Source: Hydrogenothermus sp964516095
Lineage (GTDB): Bacteria; Aquificota; Aquificia; Aquificales; Hydrogenothermaceae
Reading direction: 5' to 3'
Assembly: GCA_964516095.1 (NCBI GenBank)
Contig: CAZEYS010000005.1
Coordinates: 1-50,174 of the forward strand
Length of the DNA stretch: 50,174 bases
Shown in pieces: positions 42,512 through 50,174 of the stretch. The number at the start of each line of letters is the position of its first letter. The stretch's first letter is position 1. A model generated the notes under the pieces. That model saw only the letters and a list, made by a program, of their open reading frames with translations. It ran no database searches and had not been told where the DNA came from. The position numbers were made by a program, and so were the translations under genes.

Positions 42512-43810
42512 ATGAAAAAAATAATACTGGGGTTGATAATTATGGTTATGACAATAAATGCAGTAGCAAAGCAAAATATATACGTTGAGAAATTAGACAA
42601 TGGAGCAACGTTAATTGTTAAGCCAAGAAAAGACACAACTGCTGTTTCTCTGCAGGTATGGTTTGGAGTAGGTTCAGTATTCGAAAAAGACAATGAAAGA
42701 GGCTTATCTCATTTTTTAGAACATATGCTTTTCAACGGAACAAAATATACAAAACCAGGTGAAATAGAGTTTGAAGTTGAAAAAAAAGGTGGAATTATAA
42801 ATGCTGCAACTTCATATGATTTTACATATTATTACATAGAAATTGGTAATTTATACTGGAAGCAAATGCTTAAGTACCTGTACTATATGACAACTGCTCC
42901 AACATTATCAGAAAAAATGATAGAAAAAGAAAAACCTATAGTGCTGGAAGAACTAAATAGACATCTTGATAATCCTAAGTCATATTTGTGGGATACATAC
43001 AATAAACTTGCCTATAAAGTATCAAATTACAAGCATCCTGTAATAGGATATAGAGAAACTATAGAAAAGTTTAACGAACCTCTTGTAAAGGAATATTTTT
43101 ACTCCCACTATGTACCCTCCAACACTTACATAGTAATAGTAGGAAACGTAGATAAAGATGATGTTATAAAAGAAGTAAAAAACACATTTGGTACAGTTCA
43201 AGGTAAGTATTACAAGCCAGAAGAAGTACCATTGGAACCACCTCAAAAAGAAATCAGAAAAAAAATAATCAGAAGAAAACAGGTTACCAGAGCATATGTT
43301 GCTATTGGCTGGCAAGCTCCACCTATAAAATCTAAAGAAAGTTATGTGGCATCAGTACTGGAGTATATTTTTGCAGGAGGAAAAAGTTCTATACTTTATC
43401 AACAGCTAAAAGAGAAAGGATTTGTACAGGCCATATATGGGGGATATCTTTCTCATAGAGGAACTTCACAATTTCTATTTTACTTTGTAGTGGAGCCTGA
43501 AAAAGTAGAAAAAGCAAGAGAAAAACTATTTGAAATTATTTTTAATTATGTTAAAAACGGCGTTCCCAACGAAGTAGTAGAAAACGCAAAAAGAAAAATC
43601 ATAAACAGCGAAATATTTGCAAAAGAAGAAGTAAGTAATGATGCAGAAAGCTTGGGATACTCAATTACTGTAACAGGAGATGTTGATTATGCATTAAAAT
43701 ACTTAGATAATATTAAAAAAGTTTCTAAAGAAGATGTAGACAACTACTTGAAAAAATACTTTCATAAAGACAACTATACAGAAGTTCAACTTTTACCGGA
43801 AGAAAAATGA
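42512..43810 (+). CDS. M16 family zinc metallopeptidase, exported
   Basis: A 432-residue peptidase of the insulinase/processing-peptidase family. A signal peptide (residues 1-19, ending AVA) indicates periplasmic location. The inverted zinc motif HFLEH is at 67-71 with the third ligand Glu146 in VLEELNRHLD; the YDFTYYYIEI segment follows the family. A C-terminal M16 domain (about 190-425) is present in one chain, so it is a PqqL/YmxG-type two-domain peptidase. The open frame extends back to 42449, but the ATG at 42512, right after the ugd stop, gives the signal peptide. It overlaps thyX by 4 bp. Confidence 0.9.
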   Translation: MKKIILGLIIMVMTINAVAKQNIYVEKLDNGATLIVKPRKDTTAVSLQVWFGVGSVFEKDNERGLSHFLEHMLFNGTKYTKPGEIEFEVEKKGGIINAATSYDFTYYYIEIGNLYWKQMLKYLYYMTTAPTLSEKMIEKEKPIVLEELNRHLDNPKSYLWDTYNKLAYKVSNYKHPVIGYRETIEKFNEPLVKEYFYSHYVPSNTYIVIVGNVDKDDVIKEVKNTFGTVQGKYYKPEEVPLEPPQKEIRKKIIRRKQVTRAYVAIGWQAPPIKSKESYVASVLEYIFAGGKSSILYQQLKEKGFVQAIYGGYLSHRGTSQFLFYFVVEPEKVEKAREKLFEIIFNYVKNGVPNEVVENAKRKIINSEIFAKEEVSNDAESLGYSITVTGDVDYALKYLDNIKKVSKEDVDNYLKKYFHKDNYTEVQLLPEEK

Positions 43811-44886
43811 AAATCCACGAAATATTTTCACTGGAAGACTTTAAAGACAGCATTCCTTTTACAGCTTTAGGAGCCAGAACCTGTTATAGTTCTGGAGATT
43901 TAAACTACTTGTTAAATGACCCAAGAGTTATAAGCACACCAGAAAGAGCAAGATTTTTATCAAAACTGGGTAATTATAAACACTTTTCAGTATTTGCCCA
44001 CTCTTTTGCATATAAAGATTTAGAAAGTTTAGAAGAAGAAAAACTGGATAAAATAGTTGGAAAAGATTTCTCACATTTATCAAAAAAACATAAAGCGAAT
44101 CTGGCAGCATTAAAAATTGGAGCAACAAGATTTAAATCCCATTACAATCCTGCTTACCCTTCTGTAATAGGAGTTTCTTTACGACATTACCTTGAAGAAC
44201 TACTTGAAACATCAGAAGAAGAATATTTTAAAGCATTTGAAAAAATGGCGGAGTATGACGTTCCTATAAATCCATTAGGCTATAAAGACGATGTATGGCT
44301 GATAGGTCTAATTAAAGAATATGATGGCTATGCTGTTTTCTATATAAATAACGTATCCAGAGTTATGACACACCAACTGGTTAGACATACTACTCTGAAC
44401 TACTCCCAGCGAAGTCAAAGATACGTAAAAGAAGATGAAAACACTATAATAATACCTGATTCTATCAAAGATGCTTTATGTAGTATTAATAAAGATATTA
44501 TCCAAAAAATTGAAAATACAAATGCAATTCTCTCCAGTGAAATATTAGATGCAGAAATAAAGGAAGATATTAAAGAGAAAATTAAAAAATACATACAGGA
44601 ATATAAAAATAAGGATAAAAAAGACAATCTGGAAACATTATATCTATTGGTTGACAACTTATGCCAATTAGTTTATGATTATTCGGTTTACAAATGTAAA
44701 GTAAAAAGAGAAGATGCAAGATTTCTCCTACCACACGGAAGAAGAACTACAATAGTTGTATCAGGTACATTAAACTGGATAAAAGATTTTATAACAAAAA
44801 GAACTGACCCCCATGCTCAATGGGAAATTCAAAAAGTAGCAAAAGCTATGAAATACTTATTAGAAAAACAGGAGGTTTATATTTAA
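43807..44886 (+). CDS. thyX: Flavin-dependent thymidylate synthase ThyX (long form)
   Basis: A 359-residue enzyme making dTMP from dUMP with FAD, NADPH and methylene-THF. N-terminal HFSVFAHSFAYK (59-70) and the INNVSRVMTHQLVRHTTLNYSQRSQRY region (to residue 206) identify it; the C-terminal LPHGRRTTIVVSGTLNWIKDF and DPHAQWEI segments complete the fold. It is longer than typical ThyX (about 220-260), with extra helical sequence at about 130-165 and 210-290. The signature RHRxxSxNxxSxR is altered at three places: here RHTTLNYSQRSQR, so Arg3 is Thr, Ser6 is Asn and Asn8 is Ser. The ATG overlaps the peptidase stop. Confidence 0.92.
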   Translation: MKIHEIFSLEDFKDSIPFTALGARTCYSSGDLNYLLNDPRVISTPERARFLSKLGNYKHFSVFAHSFAYKDLESLEEEKLDKIVGKDFSHLSKKHKANLAALKIGATRFKSHYNPAYPSVIGVSLRHYLEELLETSEEEYFKAFEKMAEYDVPINPLGYKDDVWLIGLIKEYDGYAVFYINNVSRVMTHQLVRHTTLNYSQRSQRYVKEDENTIIIPDSIKDALCSINKDIIQKIENTNAILSSEILDAEIKEDIKEKIKKYIQEYKNKDKKDNLETLYLLVDNLCQLVYDYSVYKCKVKREDARFLLPHGRRTTIVVSGTLNWIKDFITKRTDPHAQWEIQKVAKAMKYLLEKQEVYI

Positions 44887-44889
44887 ATT

Positions 44890-45447
44890 ATGAATAATTT
44901 GAAAAAAATTATAGAACAGGCAGTTGAAAAACTACTTTGGGAAAGCCGTTTTATGATTTTTATAGCTGTTATTTCCAGTATTATAGCAGCTTTTATATTA
45001 GTCTTAATTGGAACATACGACATTATAATAGTTGTTAAACATTCATTTCATATGTTTTCTTCATTAGAAACATTTGAAGATTTTCATAAGGAAGCAGTAA
45101 AACATATCGTAAGTGCAGTTGACGTTTATCTTATCTCTACTGTTTTATTAATTTTCGGGCTTGGTTTGTATGAACTTTTTATAAGCAGAATTGATGTTGC
45201 CGAAAAAAATACACGTTCATCAAAGATTTTAGTAGTTCATACACTCGACCAGCTTAAAGAAAAGCTCGCTAAAGTAATCGTTATGGTTTTAATTGTTACA
45301 TTCTTTAAATTTGCTATAGAATTTCACTACGAAGATATAAGAGCTTTAATATTTTTAGCAATTGGAGTTTTAGCAATATCACTATCCATATACTTTATCC
45401 ATAAGGGTAGTGAATCTCATGAGGAAATTGATAAAAATAAACATTAA
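44890..45447 (+). CDS. YqhA family (UPF0114) membrane protein
   Basis: A 185-residue integral membrane protein with four hydrophobic segments (about 20-42, 77-96, 132-150 and 155-173). The segment VDVYLISTVLLIFGLGLYELFISRID and the N-terminal ESRFMIFIAVISSIIAAFIL match the YqhA/UPF0114 family. The function of the family is unknown. It starts 3 bp after thyX, so it is likely cotranscribed. No metal-binding or catalytic residues are evident. Confidence 0.82.
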   Translation: MNNLKKIIEQAVEKLLWESRFMIFIAVISSIIAAFILVLIGTYDIIIVVKHSFHMFSSLETFEDFHKEAVKHIVSAVDVYLISTVLLIFGLGLYELFISRIDVAEKNTRSSKILVVHTLDQLKEKLAKVIVMVLIVTFFKFAIEFHYEDIRALIFLAIGVLAISLSIYFIHKGSESHEEIDKNKH

Positions 45448-45505
45448 AATCAACTATTCGCATATTTTATCTGATGCTAAATTACTTTAAAAGAAGGAGC
45501 AGAAG

Positions 45506-45865
45506 TTGGATAAAGCGTTAGTATTGTTATCTACGCTACCTCTAATAGTTGGCATAGGTATATTCTTTTTCGGGAAGAAAAAGAAAAATGATGAGAAAAA
45601 TACAGGAAATATAGAAAAACCACAAGAAGAAATACTCGAATTACAAATAAGTGGTATGCATTGTGCAGGGTGCGCTGCAGGAATAGAAGGAACGCTAAAA
45701 TCAACAGAAGGTGTAATAGATGCTAAAGTAAATTTTGCAACATCTAAAGGTATATTCAGATATAACCCTTCCAAGATATCCAAACAAGAAATAATAGATA
45801 AAATTAATCAACTTGGATATTCAGCTACTGAAAATTTAGAGGAGTTAGAAAAAAAAAGAGACTAA
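45506..45865 (+). CDS. Membrane-anchored HMA copper-binding domain (zero-frame product of copA)
   Basis: A 119-residue product of the zero frame. Residues 4-22 form a membrane helix followed by KKKK, which predicts a cytoplasmic rest. Residues about 45-108 form an HMA domain with the metal site MHCAGC (Cys53, Cys56), typical of Cu(I) sites. The start is TTG at 45506, preceded by AAGAAGGAG. The frame stops at 45863 right after an A9 run, while the ATPase frame is open across this point. It is either a chaperone-like product in its own right or the N-terminal domain of the ATPase reached by a -1 shift, or both, as with CopA(Z) in E. coli. Confidence 0.85.
   Translation: MDKALVLLSTLPLIVGIGIFFFGKKKKNDEKNTGNIEKPQEEILELQISGMHCAGCAAGIEGTLKSTEGVIDAKVNFATSKGIFRYNPSKISKQEIIDKINQLGYSATENLEELEKKRD
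45848..45865 (+). other. Candidate -1 frameshift site in copA
   Basis: Nine consecutive A (45849-45857) follow a G; in the zero frame they read as GAA AAA AAA AGA, so A AAA AAA is a slippery heptamer. A -1 slip turns the reading into AAG AGA CTA and joins the ATPase frame, bypassing the TAA (45863) and TAG that would end the zero frame. An AGAGGAG element (45838-45844), resembling an internal ribosome-binding stimulator, precedes the run. Slippage of RNA polymerase on A9, or a sequencing error, would give the same appearance. Confidence 0.6.
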
Positions 45866-47784
45866 TAGAGATAGACCTTAAAAGAAAAGTATTTTTATCT
45901 CTTTTTTTGACTGCTTTAATTTATATACTTAATTTTATCCCAAAGTTTACCTTCAAAGACTATATCATTTTTGTATTGGCTACTATCGTACAGTTTTATG
46001 TAGGTAGTTATTTTTATAAATCTTCTTTATCTGCACTGAAAAATAGAAATGCAGATATGAATATCCTCGTAGCACTTGGGACATCTATTGCATACTTTTA
46101 TTCTCTTTTAGTTTTAATCTTTCCACATATTTTTCCAAAACAGATGCAAAACACTTACTTTGAAAGCTGTGCATCTATCATTACCTTTATTCTTTTAGGT
46201 AGATACTTAGAAATAAAAGTTAGAAATAAAACAACTTCATTTATGAAGGAACTATTAAAGTTAAAACCTAAGAAAAGTCTAATAGAAGTAGATGGAAAGC
46301 AAATAGAAATAAACAGTGAGAATATTATAAAAGGAGATATTGTTATCCTGCGAAAAGGTGATAAAGCTGCAGTAGATGGAGTTGTAATAGAGGGCAGATG
46401 TGAAGCAAATCAGTCTCCAATAACAGGAGAATATAAACTTGTAGTAAAAGAAAAAGGAGATAAAATAATAAGTGGAAGTATTATAGAAGATGGTTTTTGT
46501 AAAATAAAAGCAACAACATCTGGTAAACAATCCACTGTAAATCAAATAATAAAACTTATTTTAGAAGCCCAAAGTAAAAAACCCAATATAGCAAGATTGT
46601 CAGATAAAATAGTTGCCTATTTTGTACCTACAATAATGATTATATCTATTCTTACGTTTGATATATGGTATTTTCTAACAGGAAATATTCAAATGTCTCT
46701 AATACCTGCTGTATCTGTACTTATAATAGCATGTCCATGTGCTTTAGGATTAGCTGTACCAATAGCCATAGTATCTGCAGTAGGTAAAGCTTCCAAAGAA
46801 GGAATTTTAATAAAAAATCCTGAAATTTTAGAAATAATAAACAAAATTAAAGTAGCAATATTTGATAAAACAGGGACACTAACAACAGGTAATTTGAAAT
46901 TAAAAAAACTATATTTAGAAAATGACCATTATAAAAACTATATATACAGTTTATCATTAAAAAGTAATCATCCAATATCAAAAAGCATACTAAGTGAAAT
47001 AAAAGGTTCAAAATTAAAAGTAGAGAATTTTAAATATATAGTTGGTAGAGGATTAAAAGGAACAATAGAAGATAAAGAAATTTTATTAGGTAATACCAAA
47101 CTTATGGAAGAATATAATATAAGAGTAAATTCGAAGTACAAAAAAATAATAGAAAAAGAAAGCCGACAAGGAAGTATAGTAATTTTACTGGCTATAAACA
47201 AACAAATAGTAGGAATTTTAACATTTAAAGATGAACTAAAACCAGAAGCAAAAGAAGTAATAGAATTTTTCAAAGATAAAGGAATAAAAGTTGTAATGTT
47301 AACTGGAGATTCTAAAATAGTAGCTGACTCGGTAGCCAGAGAACTAAAAATAGACGAATATTTTTACGAGTTATCCCCAAAAGATAAGATACAAATAGTT
47401 AAAAACTTCCAGAAAAATGGAAGCAAAGTAATGTTTATAGGAGATGGGATTAATGATGCTCCAGCTTTAACTCAAGCAGATATAGCTATAGCTGTAACTA
47501 ATGCAACAGACCTTGCTAAAGAAACAGGAGACGTGATACTTTTATCCGGCAATTTAAAAAGCTTGATAAAATTTATTAAAATATCCCACCTATCAAATAA
47601 GATCATAAGGGAAAACCTAATGTGGGCATATCTGTATAATACTTTGCTTATTCCTATGGCGGCTGGCATTTTATATCCATTCTTTGGAATACTAATAAAA
47701 CCGATATTTTCTGCTATAGCTATGTCGTTAAGTTCTGTTTCTGTAGTACTGAATGCTCTGAGAATTCAAATGAAAAGACTATAA
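45856..47784 (+). CDS. copA: Copper-translocating P1B-type ATPase (ATPase part, -1 frame)
   Basis: The frame from 45856 encodes 642 residues of a CopA-like Cu(I) export ATPase; fused with the HMA product by a -1 shift it makes 759 residues. Numbered in the fusion: membrane copper site CPC at 410-412, phosphorylated Asp454 in DKTGTLTTG, the TGE of the actuator domain, the HP of SNHPISKSI and GDGINDAPAL. The MSLSS in the last membrane helix fits Cu(I) selectivity. The first possible own start is TTG at 45907, which would cut off the conserved KRKVFLSLF entry of the first helix and has no ribosome binding site. It overlaps truA by 6 bp, tail to tail. Confidence 0.92.
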   Translation, partial: KRLIEIDLKRKVFLSLFLTALIYILNFIPKFTFKDYIIFVLATIVQFYVGSYFYKSSLSALKNRNADMNILVALGTSIAYFYSLLVLIFPHIFPKQMQNTYFESCASIITFILLGRYLEIKVRNKTTSFMKELLKLKPKKSLIEVDGKQIEINSENIIKGDIVILRKGDKAAVDGVVIEGRCEANQSPITGEYKLVVKEKGDKIISGSIIEDGFCKIKATTSGKQSTVNQIIKLILEAQSKKPNIARLSDKIVAYFVPTIMIISILTFDIWYFLTGNIQMSLIPAVSVLIIACPCALGLAVPIAIVSAVGKASKEGILIKNPEILEIINKIKVAIFDKTGTLTTGNLKLKKLYLENDHYKNYIYSLSLKSNHPISKSILSEIKGSKLKVENFKYIVGRGLKGTIEDKEILLGNTKLMEEYNIRVNSKYKKIIEKESRQGSIVILLAINKQIVGILTFKDELKPEAKEVIEFFKDKGIKVVMLTGDSKIVADSVARELKIDEYFYELSPKDKIQIVKNFQKNGSKVMFIGDGINDAPALTQADIAIAVTNATDLAKETGDVILLSGNLKSLIKFIKISHLSNKIIRENLMWAYLYNTLLIPMAAGILYPFFGILIKPIFSAIAMSLSSVSVVLNALRIQMKRL

Positions 47785-48534
47785 GGTTTCATCTTCTGGT
47801 AAATAGTAAACTTCTTTAAGATATAAACCGTCAGGAGGTGCAAGAAACATAGCTCGTGTAGGATCTTTACTTTCTATTATTTGTTTAAATAAATTTATAT
47901 CTAATCTTCCAGTTCCTACATGTAACACATGGGCAACAAGTTTTCTAACCATATACCTTAAGAAATGTGAAGCAGATACACGAAACTCAAGCAAAAAGCC
48001 ATCAAACTTAAAATTAAATTCTCTTAAATCTACATCTTTTCTAAGATATTCACCTTTTTGGGACATACTGATTAAACTATCAGCTGTTAGAACAATATCT
48101 ATTGCATCCTGTAATCTAACTAAATCTATATCTTTAGATACGTACCAGCCTCTATTTACCATAAATGGGTCAGGTTCTTTATATATCTTATAAATATAGG
48201 TTTTTCCTTTTGCTGAAAATCTAGCATGAAAATTTAAAGGAACTAGCTTGCAATCCTTTATAGCAATATCTTTTGGCAAAGTTGCGTTTAAATACCTTTT
48301 TATTTTTTCTGCTTCGAAATATTCTTTTGTTTTAAAGTTAGCAACTTGACCTAAAGCGTGAACACCTGCATCCGTTCTACCTGAAGCAATTAGCTTTACC
48401 TTGTTTTTTACAAGTACCTCTAGTTTATCTTCTATTGTTTGCTGGATAGTTTTATGTTTTGGTTGCTTTTGCCATCCATAATAGTTTGTACCAATATAGC
48501 TGATAGTTAGTTTATAATTGTATTTATAACTCAT
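47779..48534 (-). CDS. truA: tRNA pseudouridine(38-40) synthase TruA
   Basis: A 251-residue cytoplasmic enzyme that modifies uridines 38-40 in the anticodon arm. The catalytic Asp55 is in SGRTDAGVHALGQV (51-64). The N-terminal YIGTNYYGWQKQP and the RYMVRKLVAHVLHVGTG segment near the C-terminus are conserved. Length is normal. The ATG overlaps the recN stop by 4 bp (ATGA), so it is translated with recN. Confidence 0.96.
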   Translation of the reverse strand: MSYKYNYKLTISYIGTNYYGWQKQPKHKTIQQTIEDKLEVLVKNKVKLIASGRTDAGVHALGQVANFKTKEYFEAEKIKRYLNATLPKDIAIKDCKLVPLNFHARFSAKGKTYIYKIYKEPDPFMVNRGWYVSKDIDLVRLQDAIDIVLTADSLISMSQKGEYLRKDVDLREFNFKFDGFLLEFRVSASHFLRYMVRKLVAHVLHVGTGRLDINLFKQIIESKDPTRAMFLAPPDGLYLKEVYYLPEDETL

Positions 48535-50120
48535 CTTTGGTTTAATAACTCCCTTGCATGTTTCAAACTCTTATCATTAATAATTCCACTTAACATCCTG
48601 GCAATTTCTCTTTCTCTACATTCTCCAGAAAGTTTGTTTACCATTAAAAATGTTTTTTCTCCATCAAACTTTTTCTCTATTAAGTAATGGGTATCAGCTA
48701 TAGATGCAATTTGTGGTAAATGTGTTACTAATATAACCTGGAAATTTTTAGATAAACTATACAATTTTTCTGCCATATAAATTGCAGTTTTACCACCAAT
48801 TCCAGTGTCAATCTCATCAAATACTATTGTATCCTTAGATTTTTTGGATATTAATTTTAAAACAAGAGAAATTCTCGACAGTTCTCCTCCAGAAGCTACT
48901 TTATTAAGGGGTTGAGGTTTAATACCCTTATTTGCAGAAAATAAAAACTCAACCTTATTTTTTCCATATATATTAATATCACAATCCTCAACATTTACCA
49001 CAAATTGACAACCCTTTAAAGCTAAGTCTTCTAAATTATTTACTATCAGCTTTTCTAATTCCTTTGCCTTTTCTTTTCTTATTTGAGAGATTTCCTCAGA
49101 TAATTTTATAAGTTCTTTATATACCTCATCTTTTTCTTTTTCAATCTCAGGTATTTTGAATTCTAAATCTTTAAGCTCTTCCAATCTATTTTTCAGTTGT
49201 TTTTTTATTTTAAATAAACCTTTATAATCAGTATTGTATTTGGCTTCTAATCTGTTTATAAAATTCAGTTTAGATTCGAGTTCATTAATTTCTTCCTCTG
49301 AAAAATCAAAATCCAGATCAGATAAAGCATAGTAAGCTTCTTTTATCAACTCTTTTGCACTTTCTAACAGAGAATGTGCATTTTTAATATTTGTATCCAT
49401 TTCATAAAAAGGACTAAGTATTTTAGAAACATAAGATATATCTTCTTCTATGCTGTTTTCTTTATCTGAGATAATATATTTTGCTTCTTCAACTGCTAAT
49501 TTAATGTCCGATATACTTTTCAAGTAGTTAAATCTTTCTTCAATTTCTTTTTTATCAAGTGTAGCATCTAACGCTTCTAACTCTTGAAGCTGATATTCGA
49601 CAATATCAATTTCTTTTAAACTTTCAGACTGTTGAATTTTTAGATTCTTTTCCATCTCTTCTAATTTTTTAAATTTCAAGTATAAAACTTTGTACTTATC
49701 AAGCAGATTAGACAGATTAGAATAATTATCCAGTGTTATCCGTGGAAATTCTGAAGAAAATAAAGAATGATAAGAATGTTGAGAGTGGATCTCTATTATA
49801 TCTTTAGTAGCCTCTTTGATAGTGGATAAAGTAGCCCTTTTTCCATTCAAAAAGTAATAGCTTTTATTATTTTTTATTTGCCTTGAAACAATAAGAGTTC
49901 CATCTGAATCAGAAAAGGGAGTATTTACTGACTCAAAGACTAATTCTACAAAATCATTGTTTTCGTAATTACCCTTTTTACCTAGTACAAAATTTATAGC
50001 ATTTAAAATAAGAGATTTACCTACACCAGTTTCTCCAGTGAAAACATTAAGCCCGTCTGATAACTCAATAACCGTATTTTCAATGTAAAGAAATTGTTTT
50101 ATATCTATAATCGATAACAT
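48531..50120 (-). CDS. recN: DNA repair protein RecN
   Basis: A 529-residue SMC-like ATPase for double-strand break repair. Walker A is TGETGVGKS (28-36); the ATPase halves are separated by a long coiled coil (about 150-350). The signature LNKVASGGELSRISLVLKLI and the Walker B VFDEIDTGIGGKTA lie in the C-terminal part, with the VTHLPQIASIADTHY segment after it. It is slightly shorter than the 550-residue average but complete at both ends. The ATG is at 50120; no clear ribosome binding site precedes it, which agrees with a very short leader. Confidence 0.95.
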   Translation of the reverse strand: MLSIIDIKQFLYIENTVIELSDGLNVFTGETGVGKSLILNAINFVLGKKGNYENNDFVELVFESVNTPFSDSDGTLIVSRQIKNNKSYYFLNGKRATLSTIKEATKDIIEIHSQHSYHSLFSSEFPRITLDNYSNLSNLLDKYKVLYLKFKKLEEMEKNLKIQQSESLKEIDIVEYQLQELEALDATLDKKEIEERFNYLKSISDIKLAVEEAKYIISDKENSIEEDISYVSKILSPFYEMDTNIKNAHSLLESAKELIKEAYYALSDLDFDFSEEEINELESKLNFINRLEAKYNTDYKGLFKIKKQLKNRLEELKDLEFKIPEIEKEKDEVYKELIKLSEEISQIRKEKAKELEKLIVNNLEDLALKGCQFVVNVEDCDINIYGKNKVEFLFSANKGIKPQPLNKVASGGELSRISLVLKLISKKSKDTIVFDEIDTGIGGKTAIYMAEKLYSLSKNFQVILVTHLPQIASIADTHYLIEKKFDGEKTFLMVNKLSGECREREIARMLSGIINDKSLKHARELLNQR

Positions 50121-50129
50121 GATTTAAAC

Positions 50130-50135
50130 ATTATA
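50130..50135 (-). promoter_or_regulatory. Possible -10 box of recN
   Basis: A perfect TATAAT on the minus strand lies 9 bp before the recN ATG. The start would fall within a few bases of the ATG, giving a nearly leaderless mRNA. At 17 bp upstream the -35 reads TACCAA, a poor match, so this is a candidate only. The remaining bases to the window end show no gene. Confidence 0.35.
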
Positions 50136-50174
50136 CCTTAATAGGGGATAGATTGGTAGGGAGGTTAAAGGTGG

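Noticed and set aside
45907..47784. TTG at 45907 as the true start of the copper ATPase
   Set aside because: It has no ribosome binding site and would remove the conserved stretch before the first membrane helix, while the frame is open and conserved back to the A9 run.

Overview
The window is AT-rich (roughly one third G+C) bacterial DNA, densely packed, with many 1-50 bp gene overlaps and frequent GTG/TTG starts. Gene content (long flavin-dependent thymidylate synthase ThyX, a histidine-phosphatase-type phosphatase beside a stand-alone N-acetylglutamate-synthase-like GNAT protein, CcsB, a single large flagellar/chemotaxis cluster with CheZ and CheV) suggests a motile thermophile of the Aquificota, most likely Hydrogenothermaceae (Sulfurihydrogenibium-like). 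That assignment is inference; no rRNA is present.

Layout. (1) 1-2753, plus strand: the 3' end of lon, a GNAT acetyltransferase, a histidine phosphatase, then ccsB behind its own sigma70-like promoter. (2) 2757-5862, minus strand: an operon uvrB - small secreted TraB-like protein - ispD. (3) 5929-6727, plus: an O-methyltransferase, then a 170-bp gap that holds an exactly spaced sigma54 promoter, about 65 bp of possible small RNA and a strong intrinsic terminator. (4) 6726-10204, minus: flgN-flgK-flgL (hook-filament junction and its chaperone); flgK and flgL each have a sigma28-type promoter. (5) 10270-41313, plus: about 31 kb of flagellar and chemotaxis genes with no gap over about 45 bp: cheZ-cheA-cheW-cheV-cheY, fliG-fliM-fliN, flgF-flgG-flgA-flgH-flgI-flgJ, flhA-flhF-flhG-fliA, a giant Asn/Lys-rich repeat protein (FliK candidate), a secreted TPR-like protein, flgB-flgC-fliE-fliF-fliH-fliI, flgD-flgE-fliL-second fliN-fliO-fliP-fliQ-fliR-flhB. 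(6) 41338-47784, plus: UDP-glucose dehydrogenase, M16 peptidase, thyX, a YqhA-family membrane protein and a copper ATPase gene split between two frames. (7) 47779-50120, minus: recN-truA.

Together region 5 encodes the export gate (FlhA, FlhB, FliO-R), ATPase (FliH, FliI), MS and C rings, rod, P and L rings, hook, placement GTPases (FlhF, FlhG), sigma28 and the chemotaxis phosphorelay. Filament, cap, stator, flgM, fliJ, receptors and cheR/cheB are not in the window. The sigma28 boxes in front of flgK and flgL match the sigma factor encoded at 25823-26458, giving a class-3 late circuit visible within one locus.

Most noteworthy: the copper ATPase. A membrane-anchored HMA domain ends at a stop directly after an A9 run, and the ATPase continues open in the -1 frame with no good start of its own. 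This resembles the programmed -1 frameshift of E. coli copA, which yields both a chaperone and a transporter. Next are the sigma54-driven small-RNA candidate, the FliK candidate with about 140-residue tandem repeats, the TPR-like protein in the flagellar operon, and the stand-alone TraB-like protein beside uvrB.
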